In this document: positions 1 to 8,518 of the stretch, in pieces
Numbering within the stretch: position 1 is the stretch's first letter
How the letters are laid out: every line of letters begins with the position of its first letter
Source: Paracoccus sp. MBLB3053
Lineage (GTDB): Bacteria > Pseudomonadota > Alphaproteobacteria > Rhodobacterales > Rhodobacteraceae
Reading direction: 5' to 3'
Length of the DNA: 64,000 bases
NCBI RefSeq assembly: GCF_031822435.1
Contig: NZ_JAVQLW010000001.1
Location: 1,185,501 to 1,249,500, forward strand
Made by a program: the position numbers and the translations under genes
The notes under the pieces: model-generated
What the model was told of the DNA's origin: nothing
Database searches by the model: none
What the model saw: the letters and a program-made list of their open reading frames with translations, nothing else

Positions 1-2234
1 TAGGAAGACAGGACCGAGATCCCCATCTTGGCCATGATCTTCAGAAGGCCCGCATCGATCGCGTCGCGATAGTTGCGCATGTTCTCGATCAGCGAACCAC
101 CCAGCAACCCGCGCTCGATCCGGTCGGCGATGGTGTCCTGCGCGAGATAGGGGTTCACCGTCGTCGCGCCGCAGCCGATCAGAACCGCGAAGTAATGCGG
201 GTCGATGCATTCCGCCGAACGCACGTTCAGCGAACAGAAGGTCCTGAGCCCCTTGCGGGTCAGCCAGCTATGCACCGCGCTGGTCGCGAGGATCATCGGC
301 AGGCCGACGCGATCGGGGCCAAGCCGCTCATCCGACAGGACAAGATGGCCAGCACCGGACCGCACGGCATCCTCGGCCTCGGCGCGGATGCGGGCCAGGG
401 CCTCGCCCATCGCCTCGGGTCCGGCATCGACAATGAAGGTGCAGTCGATCTGCGTCACCGTGTCGCCGAACATCTTCGACATCTCGGCGAATTCGCCATT
501 TGCGACGAAGGGGCTCTCCAGCACGAGAATCTCGGTCTGCGACGAGGATTCGTCGAGCACGTTCTTGAGGTTGCCGAAACGGGTCTTCAGCGACATCACG
601 CGGGTCTCGCGCAGGCTGTCGATCGGCGGGTTGGTGACCTGGCTGAAGTTCTGGCGGAAGAAATGCGACATCGGGCGATATTGGCCCGACAGAACCGCGG
701 GTGGCGTGTCGTCGCCCATCGAGGCCAGGGCTTCCTTGCCGTCCTCGGCCATGGGCGTCAGCATGGTCTCGATCTCTTCGACCGTGTAGCCGGCCGCGAC
801 CTGGCGGCGGCGCAGATCCTCGCCCGCATGGACGACCTGCTCGGGCAGGTCCTTCATCACTTCGGAAAGCTGCGTGACCTTTTCCAGCCATTCGCCGAAA
901 GGCTGGCTGTTGGCCAGACGGTTCTTGATTTCGCGGTCGTGGTAGAGCCGGCCGTCCTTCATGTCGACGGCGATCATCTGCCCCGGACCCAACGCGCCCT
1001 TTTCGCGCACGGTGGTTTCATTGATCGGCACCATGCCCGCTTCCGAGCCTGCGATCAGCAGGTTGTCACCGGTCACCACATAACGCAGCGGACGCAGCCC
1101 GTTGCGGTCCAGACCGCCGCAGACCCAGCGGCCATCGGTCATCGCCAAGGCGGCGGGGCCGTCCCAGGGCTCCATCACGGCATTGCAATAGGCATACATG
1201 TCGGCCCAGGCCTTGGGCATGTCGGTCGTGGCCTTGGACCAGGCTTCCGGGACCAGCATGGTCTTGGTCATCGGGGCCGAGCGGCCCGAGCGCACCATCA
1301 CCTCGAACACCGCGTCCAGCGCCGCCGAGTCAGACGAACCCGCGGGGATGATCGGCTTGATGTCCTCGGCCATCTCGCCAAAGGTGCGGCTGGCCATGCG
1401 GATCTCGTGGCTGCGCATCCAGTTCGAGTTGCCCTTCAGCGTGTTGATCTCGCCGTTATGGGCGAGCATGCGGAAGGGCTGGGCCAGCCACCATTGCGGG
1501 AAGGTATTGGTCGAATAGCGCTGGTGATAGATCGCGAAGGCGGATTCGAAGCGCTCGTCCTTGAGGTCGGGATAGAATTCCGCGACCTGCTCGGCCAGCA
1601 TCATGCCCTTGTAGATGATCGACCGGCACGACAGCGAGGCGAAATACAGCCCCGCGATCTGCGCCGCGATCGCGGCCTTCTCGATCCGACGACGGATGAT
1701 GTAAAGCTCGCGCTCGAAATCTTCCTGGTCGATATCCTTTTCGCAGCGGATCAGGATCTGTTCGATCTCGGGGCGGGTGGCATTGGCCTTTTCGCCCAGG
1801 ACGCTCGTGTTCACCGGAACGTGGCGCCAGCCATAGATATAGTGGCCCATGCGCAGCACTTCGGATTCGACGATCGTCCGGCAGGCTTCCTGCTGGGCGA
1901 AGTTGGTGCGCGGCAGGAAGACCTGGCCGACCGCGATCAGCTTCGACTGATCCGGCTCGTGCCCGGTGCGGCGCACCTGGTCATAGAAGAAGGGAACCGG
2001 GATCTGGACATGGATGCCGGCGCCGTCGCCGGTCTTGCCATCGGCGTCGACCGCGCCGCGATGCCAGATCGCCTTCAGCGCGTTGATGCCGGCCTCGACG
2101 ACATTGCGGCTCGACTTGCCGTCCAGGTTGACGACCAGACCGACGCCGCAGGACGAATGCTCGTCCTCGGCACGGTAAAGCGAATTCTCCGCCATCCAGT
2201 CGCGGCGGGCCTGTTCCTTCTGTTCCCAGTCCAT
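1..2234 (-). CDS. gltB: Glutamate synthase large subunit, 3' part beyond window
   Basis: Large (alpha) subunit of NADPH-dependent glutamate synthase, which moves the glutamine amide nitrogen to 2-oxoglutarate. About 744 N-terminal residues are visible out of roughly 1500 usual for the family; the rest lies left of position 1. The start ATG (2234-2232) is followed after a 28-residue leader by SSCGVG, whose Cys29 matches the N-terminal nucleophile of the class II glutaminase domain, exposed by propeptide cleavage. Other matches are HRGAVDADGKTGDGAG, YSTNTFPQW and HNGEINT. The ATG overlaps the TGA of the upstream exported-protein gene by one base (TGATG), suggesting coupled translation in a gltD-orf-gltB operon. 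Identity is secure. Confidence 0.97.
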   Translation of the reverse strand, partial: MDWEQKEQARRDWMAENSLYRAEDEHSSCGVGLVVNLDGKSSRNVVEAGINALKAIWHRGAVDADGKTGDGAGIHVQIPVPFFYDQVRRTGHEPDQSKLIAVGQVFLPRTNFAQQEACRTIVESEVLRMGHYIYGWRHVPVNTSVLGEKANATRPEIEQILIRCEKDIDQEDFERELYIIRRRIEKAAIAAQIAGLYFASLSCRSIIYKGMMLAEQVAEFYPDLKDERFESAFAIYHQRYSTNTFPQWWLAQPFRMLAHNGEINTLKGNSNWMRSHEIRMASRTFGEMAEDIKPIIPAGSSDSAALDAVFEVMVRSGRSAPMTKTMLVPEAWSKATTDMPKAWADMYAYCNAVMEPWDGPAALAMTDGRWVCGGLDRNGLRPLRYVVTGDNLLIAGSEAGMVPINETTVREKGALGPGQMIAVDMKDGRLYHDREIKNRLANSQPFGEWLEKVTQLSEVMKDLPEQVVHAGEDLRRRQVAAGYTVEEIETMLTPMAEDGKEALASMGDDTPPAVLSGQYRPMSHFFRQNFSQVTNPPIDSLRETRVMSLKTRFGNLKNVLDESSSQTEILVLESPFVANGEFAEMSKMFGDTVTQIDCTFIVDAGPEAMGEALARIRAEAEDAVRSGAGHLVLSDERLGPDRVGLPMILATSAVHSWLTRKGLRTFCSLNVRSAECIDPHYFAVLIGCGATTVNPYLAQDTIADRIERGLLGGSLIENMRNYRDAIDAGLLKIMAKMGISVLSS

Positions 2235-3037
2235 CACGTCCGTGCCTCCTTCAAGATCCTAAGCTGCCGCATCAGGTCGGGCCTTTGCCCCCGGACCATC
2301 TGCAGGTCGCAATCATATTCCGGCTTGGTCGAGCCAAATCCGGGCTGTCCCGGAAAGGCGAAGCTTACCGGACTGTCATTCGTCTTCTCGCTGGCGCCGG
2401 TCCAGTCTTCCGACTGCTCGACCCCACCGTAGAAGCGCCCCTGCGCGCGGCTGACGAATTGCTGCCCCTCGCGGTGGATCAGCGCGTCGCCCGCCTCGCT
2501 ATAGGTGGTCAGCTGGAAACGCGTGATCTCCAGCTCGACCCCGTTGATATCGACCTTCTCGCCGGTCAGCTCGTCGCGGCCGACATGGTGCAGCCGCTCG
2601 CCGGTATTCGAGCTCGTCCAGAAGTCGAAATCGTCCGATCCGGTTTTCAGCAGCGTCGAAAACGACGCGTGATCCTTGGCATCGGGTTCCAGCGTGTCGA
2701 CCAGGCCGGTGGTCAGGTCGGTGCTTTCCATCCAGCGCGTCTCGCGGTCGATCCGCGACTGATAGGACGGCCCGTCGGGCGTGTAATAGGTCACCCATTG
2801 ATCGCCGGGCGTGTCCGATCCGCAGCGATAATGCTGCGACACCGTGCAGCCACGGTTCTGGACCGTCACCTCCAGCTTGCAGCCCTGTGGCGGCGTGAAA
2901 TTCGCGGCCGAAGCGGGCAGGGCGAAAATGGTCAGCATCGCTGCCATTCCCGCCGGAAGGGCCAGGCCGCGCGCAACATGCAACGCTCGCTGCCGGTGTA
3001 CGCGCGGTGTACAGCCTGTGTACGGCTTGTGCACCAT
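2234..3037 (-). CDS. Exported protein of unknown function between gltD and gltB
   Basis: I do not recognise a named family. About 267 residues. I chose ATG 3037 because AGGGAAG (3049-3043) lies five bases upstream; a GTG two codons earlier is possible. The N-terminus has a basic stretch (RVHRQRALHVARG), a hydrophobic core and a cleavage-like ALPASA-A site, so export to the periplasm is likely; a start at the later MAAML would give a shorter signal peptide. The mature part has four Cys (GCKLEV, RGCTVS, RCGSD, YDCDL) that could form disulfides. It begins just after gltD and its TGA overlaps the gltB ATG. A periplasmic protein is an odd partner for cytoplasmic GOGAT; its role is unknown. Confidence 0.8.
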   Translation of the reverse strand: MVHKPYTGCTPRVHRQRALHVARGLALPAGMAAMLTIFALPASAANFTPPQGCKLEVTVQNRGCTVSQHYRCGSDTPGDQWVTYYTPDGPSYQSRIDRETRWMESTDLTTGLVDTLEPDAKDHASFSTLLKTGSDDFDFWTSSNTGERLHHVGRDELTGEKVDINGVELEITRFQLTTYSEAGDALIHREGQQFVSRAQGRFYGGVEQSEDWTGASEKTNDSPVSFAFPGQPGFGSTKPEYDCDLQMVRGQRPDLMRQLRILKEART

Positions 3038-3047
3038 GGTCACTTCC

Positions 3048-4541
3048 CTATTCGGCGGCGACGCGGGCAGCGCCGGTCAGGTAACCGACGATGCTGTCCG
3101 CCGCTTCACGGCCGTCGCGGATGGCCCAGACCACAAGGCTGGCGCCGCGCACGATGTCGCCCACGGCATAGACGCCGGGCAGGCTGGTCTGGTGGGTCTG
3201 GAAATCGGCCTTGATGGTGCCCCAGCGGGTCACTTCCAGCCCGTCCACACCCCAAAGCTTCGGCAGCTCCTCGGGCTCGAAACCCAGCGCCTTGATGACC
3301 AGATCGGCGGGCTCGTCGTAATCGGCGCCCTCGATCAGCTCGGGCGACTGGCGGCCCGAAACATCGGGCTGGCCAAGGCGCATCTTCTGCACCCGGACGG
3401 CGCTGATGGTCGGGATGTCGCCCACCTCGTCCATGTCGCGCTCTTGCTGCTCCATGGCCTCGCCTGTGACATGGCCGCTGAACGCGCCGGGGGCCGAAAG
3501 CCAGACGAATTCGACGCCTTCTTCCTCGGCATTCTGCACCTCGCGCTGCGAGCCCGGCATGTTCGCGCGGTCGCGGCGGTAAAGGCATTTCACCGATTGT
3601 GCGCCCTGGCGGATCGCGGTGCGAACGCAATCCATCGCGGTGTCGCCGCCACCGATGACGACGACGCGCTTGCCCCTGGCATTCAGCTCGCCATCCTCGT
3701 AATCGGGGATCTCGTCGCCCAGATCGACCCGGTTCGAAGCGGTCAGGTAATCCAGCGCGCGCACCACGCCCTTGGCCGCGCCATTGTCGATATCCAGATC
3801 GCGGGTCTTGTAGACGCCGGTCGCGATGAGCACCGCGTCATGCTTGCCGCGGATCGCGTCGAAGCTGATATCCTCGCCGACATTGGCGTTCAGGACGAAT
3901 TCGACCCCGCCATCGGCCAGCAGCTTGTTGCGGCGCTCGACGACATGCTTTTCCAGCTTGAAGCCCGGGATGCCATAGATCAGCAGCCCGCCGGCGCGGT
4001 CGTGGCGGTCATAGACGGTGACCTGGTAGCCCAGGCGACGCAGCCGGTCGGCGGCGGCAAGCCCGCCCGGTCCGGCGCCGATGATGCCGATGGATTCCGG
4101 GCGTTCGGCGGCGGGGGCGACGGGCTGGACCCAGCCTTCCTCCCATGCCGTGTCGGTGATGTATTTCTCGATCGCGCCGATGGTGACGGTGCCATGGCCC
4201 GATTGCTCGATGACGCAATTGCCTTCGCACAGCCGGTCCTGCGGGCAGATGCGGCCGCAGATTTCCGGGAAGGTATTGGTTTCCTGGCTGCGCAGATAGG
4301 CTTCCTGCGTGCGACCTTCTGCCGTCAGGCGCAACCAGTCGGGAATGTTGTTATGAAGGGGGCAATGCGACTGGCAATAGGGGACCCCGCATTGGCTGCA
4401 ACGGCTGGCCTGCTCTTTCGCCTTGGCGTCCGCGAATTCGCGATAGATCTCGTGGAAATCCTCGGCACGGGATGCCGCGTCACGCTTCTCGGGCATCTCC
4501 CGACCGACCGTGACGAACTTGAGCATTTTTTGCGTGGCCAT
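3048..4541 (-). CDS. gltD: Glutamate synthase small subunit
   Basis: Beta subunit of NADPH glutamate synthase, passing electrons from NADPH through FAD and Fe-S clusters to GltB. The 497-residue length is normal. The N-terminal ferredoxin-like domain carries the Cys motifs CSQCGVPYCQSHCP and CGRICPQDRLCEGNC. An FAD-binding GAGPGGLAAAD follows near residue 155 and an NADPH-binding GGGDTAMDC near residue 300. The start ATG has GGGGGA upstream. It is the first gene of gltD-orf-gltB. The 148-bp region ahead of it carries palindromes and repeated GTCAGC words that may be a regulatory site. Confidence 0.96.
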   Translation of the reverse strand: MATQKMLKFVTVGREMPEKRDAASRAEDFHEIYREFADAKAKEQASRCSQCGVPYCQSHCPLHNNIPDWLRLTAEGRTQEAYLRSQETNTFPEICGRICPQDRLCEGNCVIEQSGHGTVTIGAIEKYITDTAWEEGWVQPVAPAAERPESIGIIGAGPGGLAAADRLRRLGYQVTVYDRHDRAGGLLIYGIPGFKLEKHVVERRNKLLADGGVEFVLNANVGEDISFDAIRGKHDAVLIATGVYKTRDLDIDNGAAKGVVRALDYLTASNRVDLGDEIPDYEDGELNARGKRVVVIGGGDTAMDCVRTAIRQGAQSVKCLYRRDRANMPGSQREVQNAEEEGVEFVWLSAPGAFSGHVTGEAMEQQERDMDEVGDIPTISAVRVQKMRLGQPDVSGRQSPELIEGADYDEPADLVIKALGFEPEELPKLWGVDGLEVTRWGTIKADFQTHQTSLPGVYAVGDIVRGASLVVWAIRDGREAADSIVGYLTGAARVAAE

Positions 4542-4569
4542 CGCTGCGCATCCCCCAAAACAAGCTGTT

Positions 4570-4685
4570 GTCAGCCTGATAGATCAGGGGCGAAATGATT
4601 AAAAGTCAGTAATGCTGACCTATTTAACGATTTTCCCGCCGAACAGGATAAAATCCGACGCGCTCGCGCAAAAAATAGGTCAGCA
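4570..4685. promoter_or_regulatory. Cluster of GTCAGC-type repeats upstream of gltD
   Basis: Seen directly: GTCAGCC at 4570, GTCAGTA at 4605, TGCTGAC (same word inverted) at 4613 and GTCAGCA at 4679. The word pair at 4605-4619 forms a GTCAG-N5-CTGAC palindrome, and 4575-4588 is a perfect CCTGATAGATCAGG palindrome. A 13-bp inverted repeat joins 4613-4625 and 4673-4685. On the minus strand the 4605-4619 hairpin is followed by TTTTAA, so it could also be a weak uppP terminator. A nitrogen or amino-acid regulator site is inference only. Confidence 0.35.
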
Positions 4686-4689
4686 AAGC

Positions 4690-5493
4690 TTACCAACCTG
4701 CCGCAAGGGCCAACAAGACAACCCCGCCAAGCGCGATTCGCCACCAGGCAAAGATCGCGTAACCATGCGCCGAGACGTAGCTCAGCAACACCCGCACGAC
4801 GACCAGCGCAGACAAAAAGGCGCAAATGAAGCCGATGACGATGTTTCCGGCCGAGGCAGCATCAAGGATCTCGCGATTCTTGTAGAGATCATAGACAAAA
4901 GCGCCCAGCATGGTCGGCATCGACAGGAAAAAGCTGAACTCGGCGGCAGATCGCTTGTCCGCGCCCAGAAGCAGGGCACCCGTGATCGTCGCGCCGGACC
5001 GCGAAACGCCCGGAATCATCGCCAGGCACTGGATAAAGCCGATGCCGAGCGCCCGGCTGATCGGGATCTCCTCGGCCGAATGATAGCGGGGCGCTTTCGC
5101 CATCCGGTCGACGAACAACAGCACGACACCGCCCAGGATCAGCATCGACGCGATCAGCATGGGCGTTTCGAACAGGACTTCCTTGATGATCCTGTGGGCC
5201 ATCACCCCGATGACCGCTGCGGGCAGAAAGGCCACCAGAACTGCGGCGATGAAGCGCCGGGCGCGCGGATCATGCGGCGCACTGGTGACGATGTTCCACA
5301 ACCGGCTGGCATATACGCCGAGAATGGCCAGGATCGCGCCGAACTGGATCAGCACCTCGAAGGCCCTGCCGGGGGAATCGAACCCCAGGAAATGTCCTGC
5401 AAGAAGCACATGGCCCGTGGAGGACACGGGGATGAACTCGGTCAGCCCTTCCAGCAGACCGAGAAAGGCGGCAACGATCGTGTTATGTTCCAT
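4690..5493 (-). CDS. uppP: Undecaprenyl-diphosphatase
   Basis: Membrane phosphatase that recycles undecaprenyl pyrophosphate, the lipid carrier for peptidoglycan and other wall polymers. About 267 residues with many hydrophobic segments. Signature motifs are [14 protein letters not shown] near the N-terminus and PGVSRSGAT in the middle, both part of the BacA/UppP active site. An open frame extends further upstream, but I start at ATG 5493 because it has GGAG just ahead and the protein then begins directly with the conserved first helix. That ATG overlaps the TGA of the preceding reductase gene (TGATG), so the two are co-transcribed and probably translationally coupled. Confidence 0.95.
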   Translation of the reverse strand: MEHNTIVAAFLGLLEGLTEFIPVSSTGHVLLAGHFLGFDSPGRAFEVLIQFGAILAILGVYASRLWNIVTSAPHDPRARRFIAAVLVAFLPAAVIGVMAHRIIKEVLFETPMLIASMLILGGVVLLFVDRMAKAPRYHSAEEIPISRALGIGFIQCLAMIPGVSRSGATITGALLLGADKRSAAEFSFFLSMPTMLGAFVYDLYKNREILDAASAGNIVIGFICAFLSALVVVRVLLSYVSAHGYAIFAWWRIALGGVVLLALAAGW

Positions 5494-6485
5494 CAGCTCC
5501 GGCGCAGGTTCTTCGCGGTGGCGGTCATCGACTCGTATTGTCCCGAAGGACGGAAGCGCCAAAGATATTCGCCGATCACGGCTTCAGGCGCGGTCGGGGT
5601 GATTCCCAAATCGGCGAATGTGCGTGCGCCATCTGCAACCTTGTTGGGGTGTTTCAGCGTGCGCAACTGGTCACGCGTCAGCACGCGGTTCGTCAGCAGG
5701 CCACCGGTGACGAACTGGACGCCATCCAGCACCGCCGCGCCGATCCCTGCGATCCAGGACGGCAGGCCGACGACCAGCTTGCGCCGGTCGATCGCGGTCA
5801 GGACCTGGCCGGCCAGCTCGCGCATGGTGATCACCTCCGGCCCGCCCAGTTCGTAGATGCCCGGAGCGGCCTCGCCGGTCACGCCTTTCGCGGCGGCGGC
5901 GGCCACGTCCATGACATAGACCGGCTGGATCTCGCAGCGCGCGCCGGGCAGCGCCAGGACCGGGCCAAGGCGCGACATCGAGGCGATGCGGTTGTAGAAA
6001 TTGTCGTCCGAACCGAAGATGATCGAGGGGCGCAGGATCATCGCGTCGGGGCGATGCTGCAGGACTGCGGCTTCGCCTTTCCCCTTCGAGGCGGCATAGT
6101 GGCTGTCGGAATTTGCATCGGCGCCCAGTGCAGAAACATGGACGACATGCTGCACGCCCATTTCGGCCGAGATCCGGGCCACGCGGCCTGCGGCCTCTTC
6201 ATGGACCGAAGCGAAGGTGTTCTTGCCCTCGTTCACCAGGATGCCCACGCAGTTCACAACGGCATCTGCATCGGCCATGCAGGCGGCAACGGAACGGTCG
6301 TCGCGCACATTGCACGGAACCGGTTCGATCTGACCCGGCGCGCCGTAAGTGCGCACGATTCCTGCCTCGTTCGGGCGGCGGACGGCGACACGGACGCGCC
6401 AACCCTGGGCGGCCATCAACCTGGCGATCTGCCGACCCAGGAATCCGGATCCACCATAGATCGTGACAAGCTTGGCTGCGGACAT
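5493..6485 (-). CDS. NAD(P)-binding NDUFA9-family (complex I assembly-like) protein
   Basis: 330-residue extended short-chain dehydrogenase-like protein. The Rossmann motif [14 protein letters not shown] lies at the N-terminus, followed by the NADP-preferring VAVRRP and the [17 protein letters not shown] segment, where Ser and YxxxK-type residues are kept. It resembles the NDUFA9 accessory subunit family common in alphaproteobacteria, linked to respiratory complex I, but no nuo gene is nearby. AAGGAG precedes the ATG. It heads a two-gene unit with uppP. The exact substrate is not deducible; family assignment is from motif pattern. Confidence 0.85.
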   Translation of the reverse strand: MSAAKLVTIYGGSGFLGRQIARLMAAQGWRVRVAVRRPNEAGIVRTYGAPGQIEPVPCNVRDDRSVAACMADADAVVNCVGILVNEGKNTFASVHEEAAGRVARISAEMGVQHVVHVSALGADANSDSHYAASKGKGEAAVLQHRPDAMILRPSIIFGSDDNFYNRIASMSRLGPVLALPGARCEIQPVYVMDVAAAAAKGVTGEAAPGIYELGGPEVITMRELAGQVLTAIDRRKLVVGLPSWIAGIGAAVLDGVQFVTGGLLTNRVLTRDQLRTLKHPNKVADGARTFADLGITPTAPEAVIGEYLWRFRPSGQYESMTATAKNLRRS

Positions 6486-6785
6486 GGCTCTCGCTCCTTC
6501 TTGCGTGCCTTGGATGGCGTGCTAGCCTGCTCATTACCCAAGGCCGGTGCGGGCGGCAAGTCGTGGGCGCATTCCGGGGCACATCCGCTGGCGTATTGCA
6601 GACCGATCGCGCTTTGGCTGCCTCTATCCGGGTCAGCCGTTCAAACCCATGGGTCGACCCGCGCAAGCCAATGATTGCTGGCCCCGAGGGATCTCGTTTC
6701 AGAAAAAATGCGCGAGCTGAATTTTTCTTGTCGAATCCCATTGACGGCCTTCGCGACTGCCCTTAGAGACCCGCCCACACCACCT
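6486..6785. other. Gene-free stretch ahead of the first tRNA-Leu
   Basis: Intergenic region between a minus-strand reductase and the plus-strand tRNA. Its right end holds the tRNA promoter (6741-6769). I see no convincing coding frame, repeat or RNA in the remainder; it must also hold the promoter of the reductase-uppP unit, which I cannot place with confidence. Confidence 0.6.
6741..6769 (+). promoter_or_regulatory. Promoter of first tRNA-Leu gene
   Basis: TTGACG (6741-6746) and TAGAGA (6764-6769) with a 17-bp spacer, a sigma-70-type promoter. Predicted initiation falls near 6776, about ten bases before the mature tRNA and at the first base of the duplicated unit. Confidence 0.7.
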
Positions 6786-6871
6786 GCCCAGGTGGCGGAA
6801 TTGGTAGACGCGCACGGTTCAGGTCCGTGTGCCGCAAGGCGTGGAGGTTCGAGTCCTCTCCTGGGCACCAT
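6776..6871 (+). repeat. 96-bp direct repeat, copy 1 (tRNA-Leu unit)
   Basis: Identical base for base to 7040-7135. The repeat covers ten bases of leader, the whole tRNA with CCA and one following base; promoters and terminators differ between copies. Confidence 0.9.
6786..6870 (+). tRNA. tRNA-Leu (anticodon CAG), copy 1
   Basis: Class II tRNA of 85 nt with encoded CCA. Acceptor arms GCCCAGG and CCTGGGC pair perfectly, the D-loop region reads GGAATTGGTAGAC, the anticodon loop in ACGGTTCAGGTCCGT gives CAG, a long variable arm follows, and the T-arm contains GGTTCGAGTCC. It reads CTG, the dominant Leu codon in this GC-rich genome. Confidence 0.97.
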
Positions 6872-6872
6872 G

Positions 6873-6911
6873 AAAAACCCTGCAACTTCATTTGAAGTTG
6901 CAGGGTTTTTT
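6873..6911 (+). terminator. Rho-independent terminator of first tRNA-Leu
   Basis: Long near-perfect hairpin: AAAAACCCTGCAACTTCA pairs with its complement across a two-base loop, ending in a run of T. Its stem is unrelated to that of the second copy. Confidence 0.9.
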
Positions 6912-7006
6912 CATTTCGTCCTGATCGTTTCCTCACCCCTTCGCGATCCCTTCCCATCCTGCCGCGGCAGGTGATCAGATTCTGCGATTATTCGCTTGGC
7001 CCCCAT

Positions 7007-7034
7007 TGAAACCCGCCGCGACTGGCTTTACTGA
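7007..7034 (+). promoter_or_regulatory. Probable promoter of second tRNA-Leu gene
   Basis: TTGAAA (7007-7012) and TACTGA (7029-7034) with a 16-bp spacer at the same distance from the tRNA as in copy 1. The boxes fit consensus less well than those of copy 1. Confidence 0.45.
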
Positions 7035-7039
7035 GCCTT

Positions 7040-7135
7040 CACACCACCTGCCCAGGTGGCGGAATTGGTAGACGCGCACGGTTCAGGTCCGTGTGCCGCA
7101 AGGCGTGGAGGTTCGAGTCCTCTCCTGGGCACCAT
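7040..7135 (+). repeat. 96-bp direct repeat, copy 2 (tRNA-Leu unit)
   Basis: Exact copy of 6776-6871, starting 264 bp downstream of it. Confidence 0.9.
7050..7134 (+). tRNA. tRNA-Leu (anticodon CAG), copy 2
   Basis: Identical to the tRNA at 6786-6870, including encoded CCA. It has its own upstream region and terminator, so it is an independent second gene and not part of a tandem transcript. Confidence 0.97.
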
Positions 7136-7138
7136 AAT

Positions 7139-7177
7139 AAAAACCCCCTTGAAACCTCGCGTTTCAAGGGGGTTTTT
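7139..7177 (+). terminator. Rho-independent terminator of second tRNA-Leu
   Basis: AAAAACCCCCTTGAAAC and its complement flank a five-base loop and run into TTTTT. Strong intrinsic terminator. Confidence 0.9.
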
Positions 7178-7344
7178 GCATGCCGCGCCGCATTCGGAAG
7201 GTCACGGATGTGGCAGAGCACGAAAACGTGCTGTGATCTCGCGCTCCATCGCAATGAAATTCTTGACATATCAGCGATCTGAGGCTTGGCATATCGTCGA
7301 GCGATAGGGCCATCTGGCCAAGTCCGGGCGGAGTTCTCATCATC

Positions 7345-7968
7345 GTGCTGCGTCGTTGGTTCGAGCGGTTTCTGAGGATTGAAGCGATTGAGAAGGGGCG
7401 GTTTGTCGGCCTCTGGCGACGGATCTGCAAACCCTCCGCCGCGGATTGGACAATCTGGCTGGCGAAATTCGGCGGGCTTTACAGTATCGGCGCGGATTGC
7501 TCGATCCTGCCCGAAACCATCTTCACCGACCCCGCCTATACGATGATCGGAAACAATGTCTCGATCGCCGGTGCCTGGATTTCGGGCCATGACGGCAGCG
7601 TCAACATGTTGAACCGGCTTCACGGCACCAAGCTTGATGCGGTAGGGCCGGTGATCATCAAGGACAATGTCTTCATCGGGCGAGGGGCGACGATCCTGCC
7701 GGGCGTGTCGATCGGCCCCTGCGCCATCGTCGGCGCGGGCGCGGTCGTCAGCCGCGATGTGCCGCCGAACTCCGTCGTTGCCGGAAACCCGGCCAGGTTC
7801 ATACGAACCCTCGACGAACACCTGACCCTGGTGCGCGAGCGCTCCGAGAAATACCCTTGGAAAGGAATCATCGAAAGGCGCGAGGGGGGCTATGACCCAG
7901 CGCTTGAGCCCGATCTGATCCGAATGCGGACTGCCCATTTTTTCGGAGATCGCCGCTGGGAGGAGTGA
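7345..7968 (+). CDS. Hexapeptide-repeat acyltransferase
   Basis: 207-residue protein of the left-handed beta-helix acyltransferase group. The repeats run from about residue 45 to 155 (IGADCSI, IGNNVSI, IKDNVFIGRGATI, IGPCAIVGAGAVV) and the sheet ends with the usual NSVVAGNPARFIR. Such enzymes acetylate sugars in surface polysaccharide or small molecules; the acceptor here is unknown. The frame opens at GTG 7345 with GGCGGAG some 12 bases ahead. A TTGACA at 7263 may be the -35 of its promoter. The region 7178-7344 upstream shows nothing else. Confidence 0.85.
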   Translation: MLRRWFERFLRIEAIEKGRFVGLWRRICKPSAADWTIWLAKFGGLYSIGADCSILPETIFTDPAYTMIGNNVSIAGAWISGHDGSVNMLNRLHGTKLDAVGPVIIKDNVFIGRGATILPGVSIGPCAIVGAGAVVSRDVPPNSVVAGNPARFIRTLDEHLTLVRERSEKYPWKGIIERREGGYDPALEPDLIRMRTAHFFGDRRWEE

Positions 7969-8077
7969 TCTTCGCGCCCAGATGGAACTTGCGCCGCGGT
8001 CGTCAGGGCCATCACCCGCTTCTGATCCCGTAATGCAGCGGCTAAGGCTGTCCCAGCCACAGGAAAGGTCCAGCCAG

Positions 8078-8518
8078 ATGATTCCCAGATTCGGCACGCC
8101 GCCGGGTGCCCGCCGCTACCGCCTGCGCCCCGGAGCCTATGCCCTCTTGATCCGGGACGGAGCGGCGCTTGTCACCTTTCAGCATGCGCCAGAGCCAGAA
8201 TGGCAACTTCCCGGCGGCGGCATCGATGCCGGCGAATCGCCCATCGCCGCCCTGCATCGCGAAGTCTATGAGGAAACGGGCTGGACCATCGGTTCACCCA
8301 GCCGGCTGGGGGTCTACCGGCGTTTCTGCTTCATGCCGGAATACGATTACTGGGCCGAAAAGCTGTGTTCCGTCTGGATTGCACGCCCGATCCGCCGTCT
8401 CGGGCCGCCGACCGAGCCGGGGCACGAGGCGCATTGGGTCCCGCTCGCCGAACTCAATGATCTTCTGGCCGATCCTGGTTCCCGGGCCTTTGCTGGACGA
8501 GTGCTGGGAAGGCAGTGA
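8078..8518 (+). CDS. Nudix hydrolase
   Basis: 146-residue hydrolase of nucleoside diphosphate-linked compounds. A complete Nudix box is present: GGIDAGE, seven residues, then REVYEETGW, supplying the Mg-binding glutamates. I use ATG 8078, preceded by AGGAAAGG at nine bases; an in-frame start at 7982 would add 32 residues with no conserved look. The substrate cannot be told from sequence. The last 65 bp overlap the convergent receiver-phosphatase gene, so the two mRNAs are complementary at their ends. Confidence 0.92.
   Translation: MIPRFGTPPGARRYRLRPGAYALLIRDGAALVTFQHAPEPEWQLPGGGIDAGESPIAALHREVYEETGWTIGSPSRLGVYRRFCFMPEYDYWAEKLCSVWIARPIRRLGPPTEPGHEAHWVPLAELNDLLADPGSRAFAGRVLGRQ

Noticed and set aside
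195-2432. 745-codon plus-strand open frame across gltB
   Set aside because: Antisense shadow: the minus strand encodes clear GltB motifs over the same bases; long antisense frames are common at this GC content.
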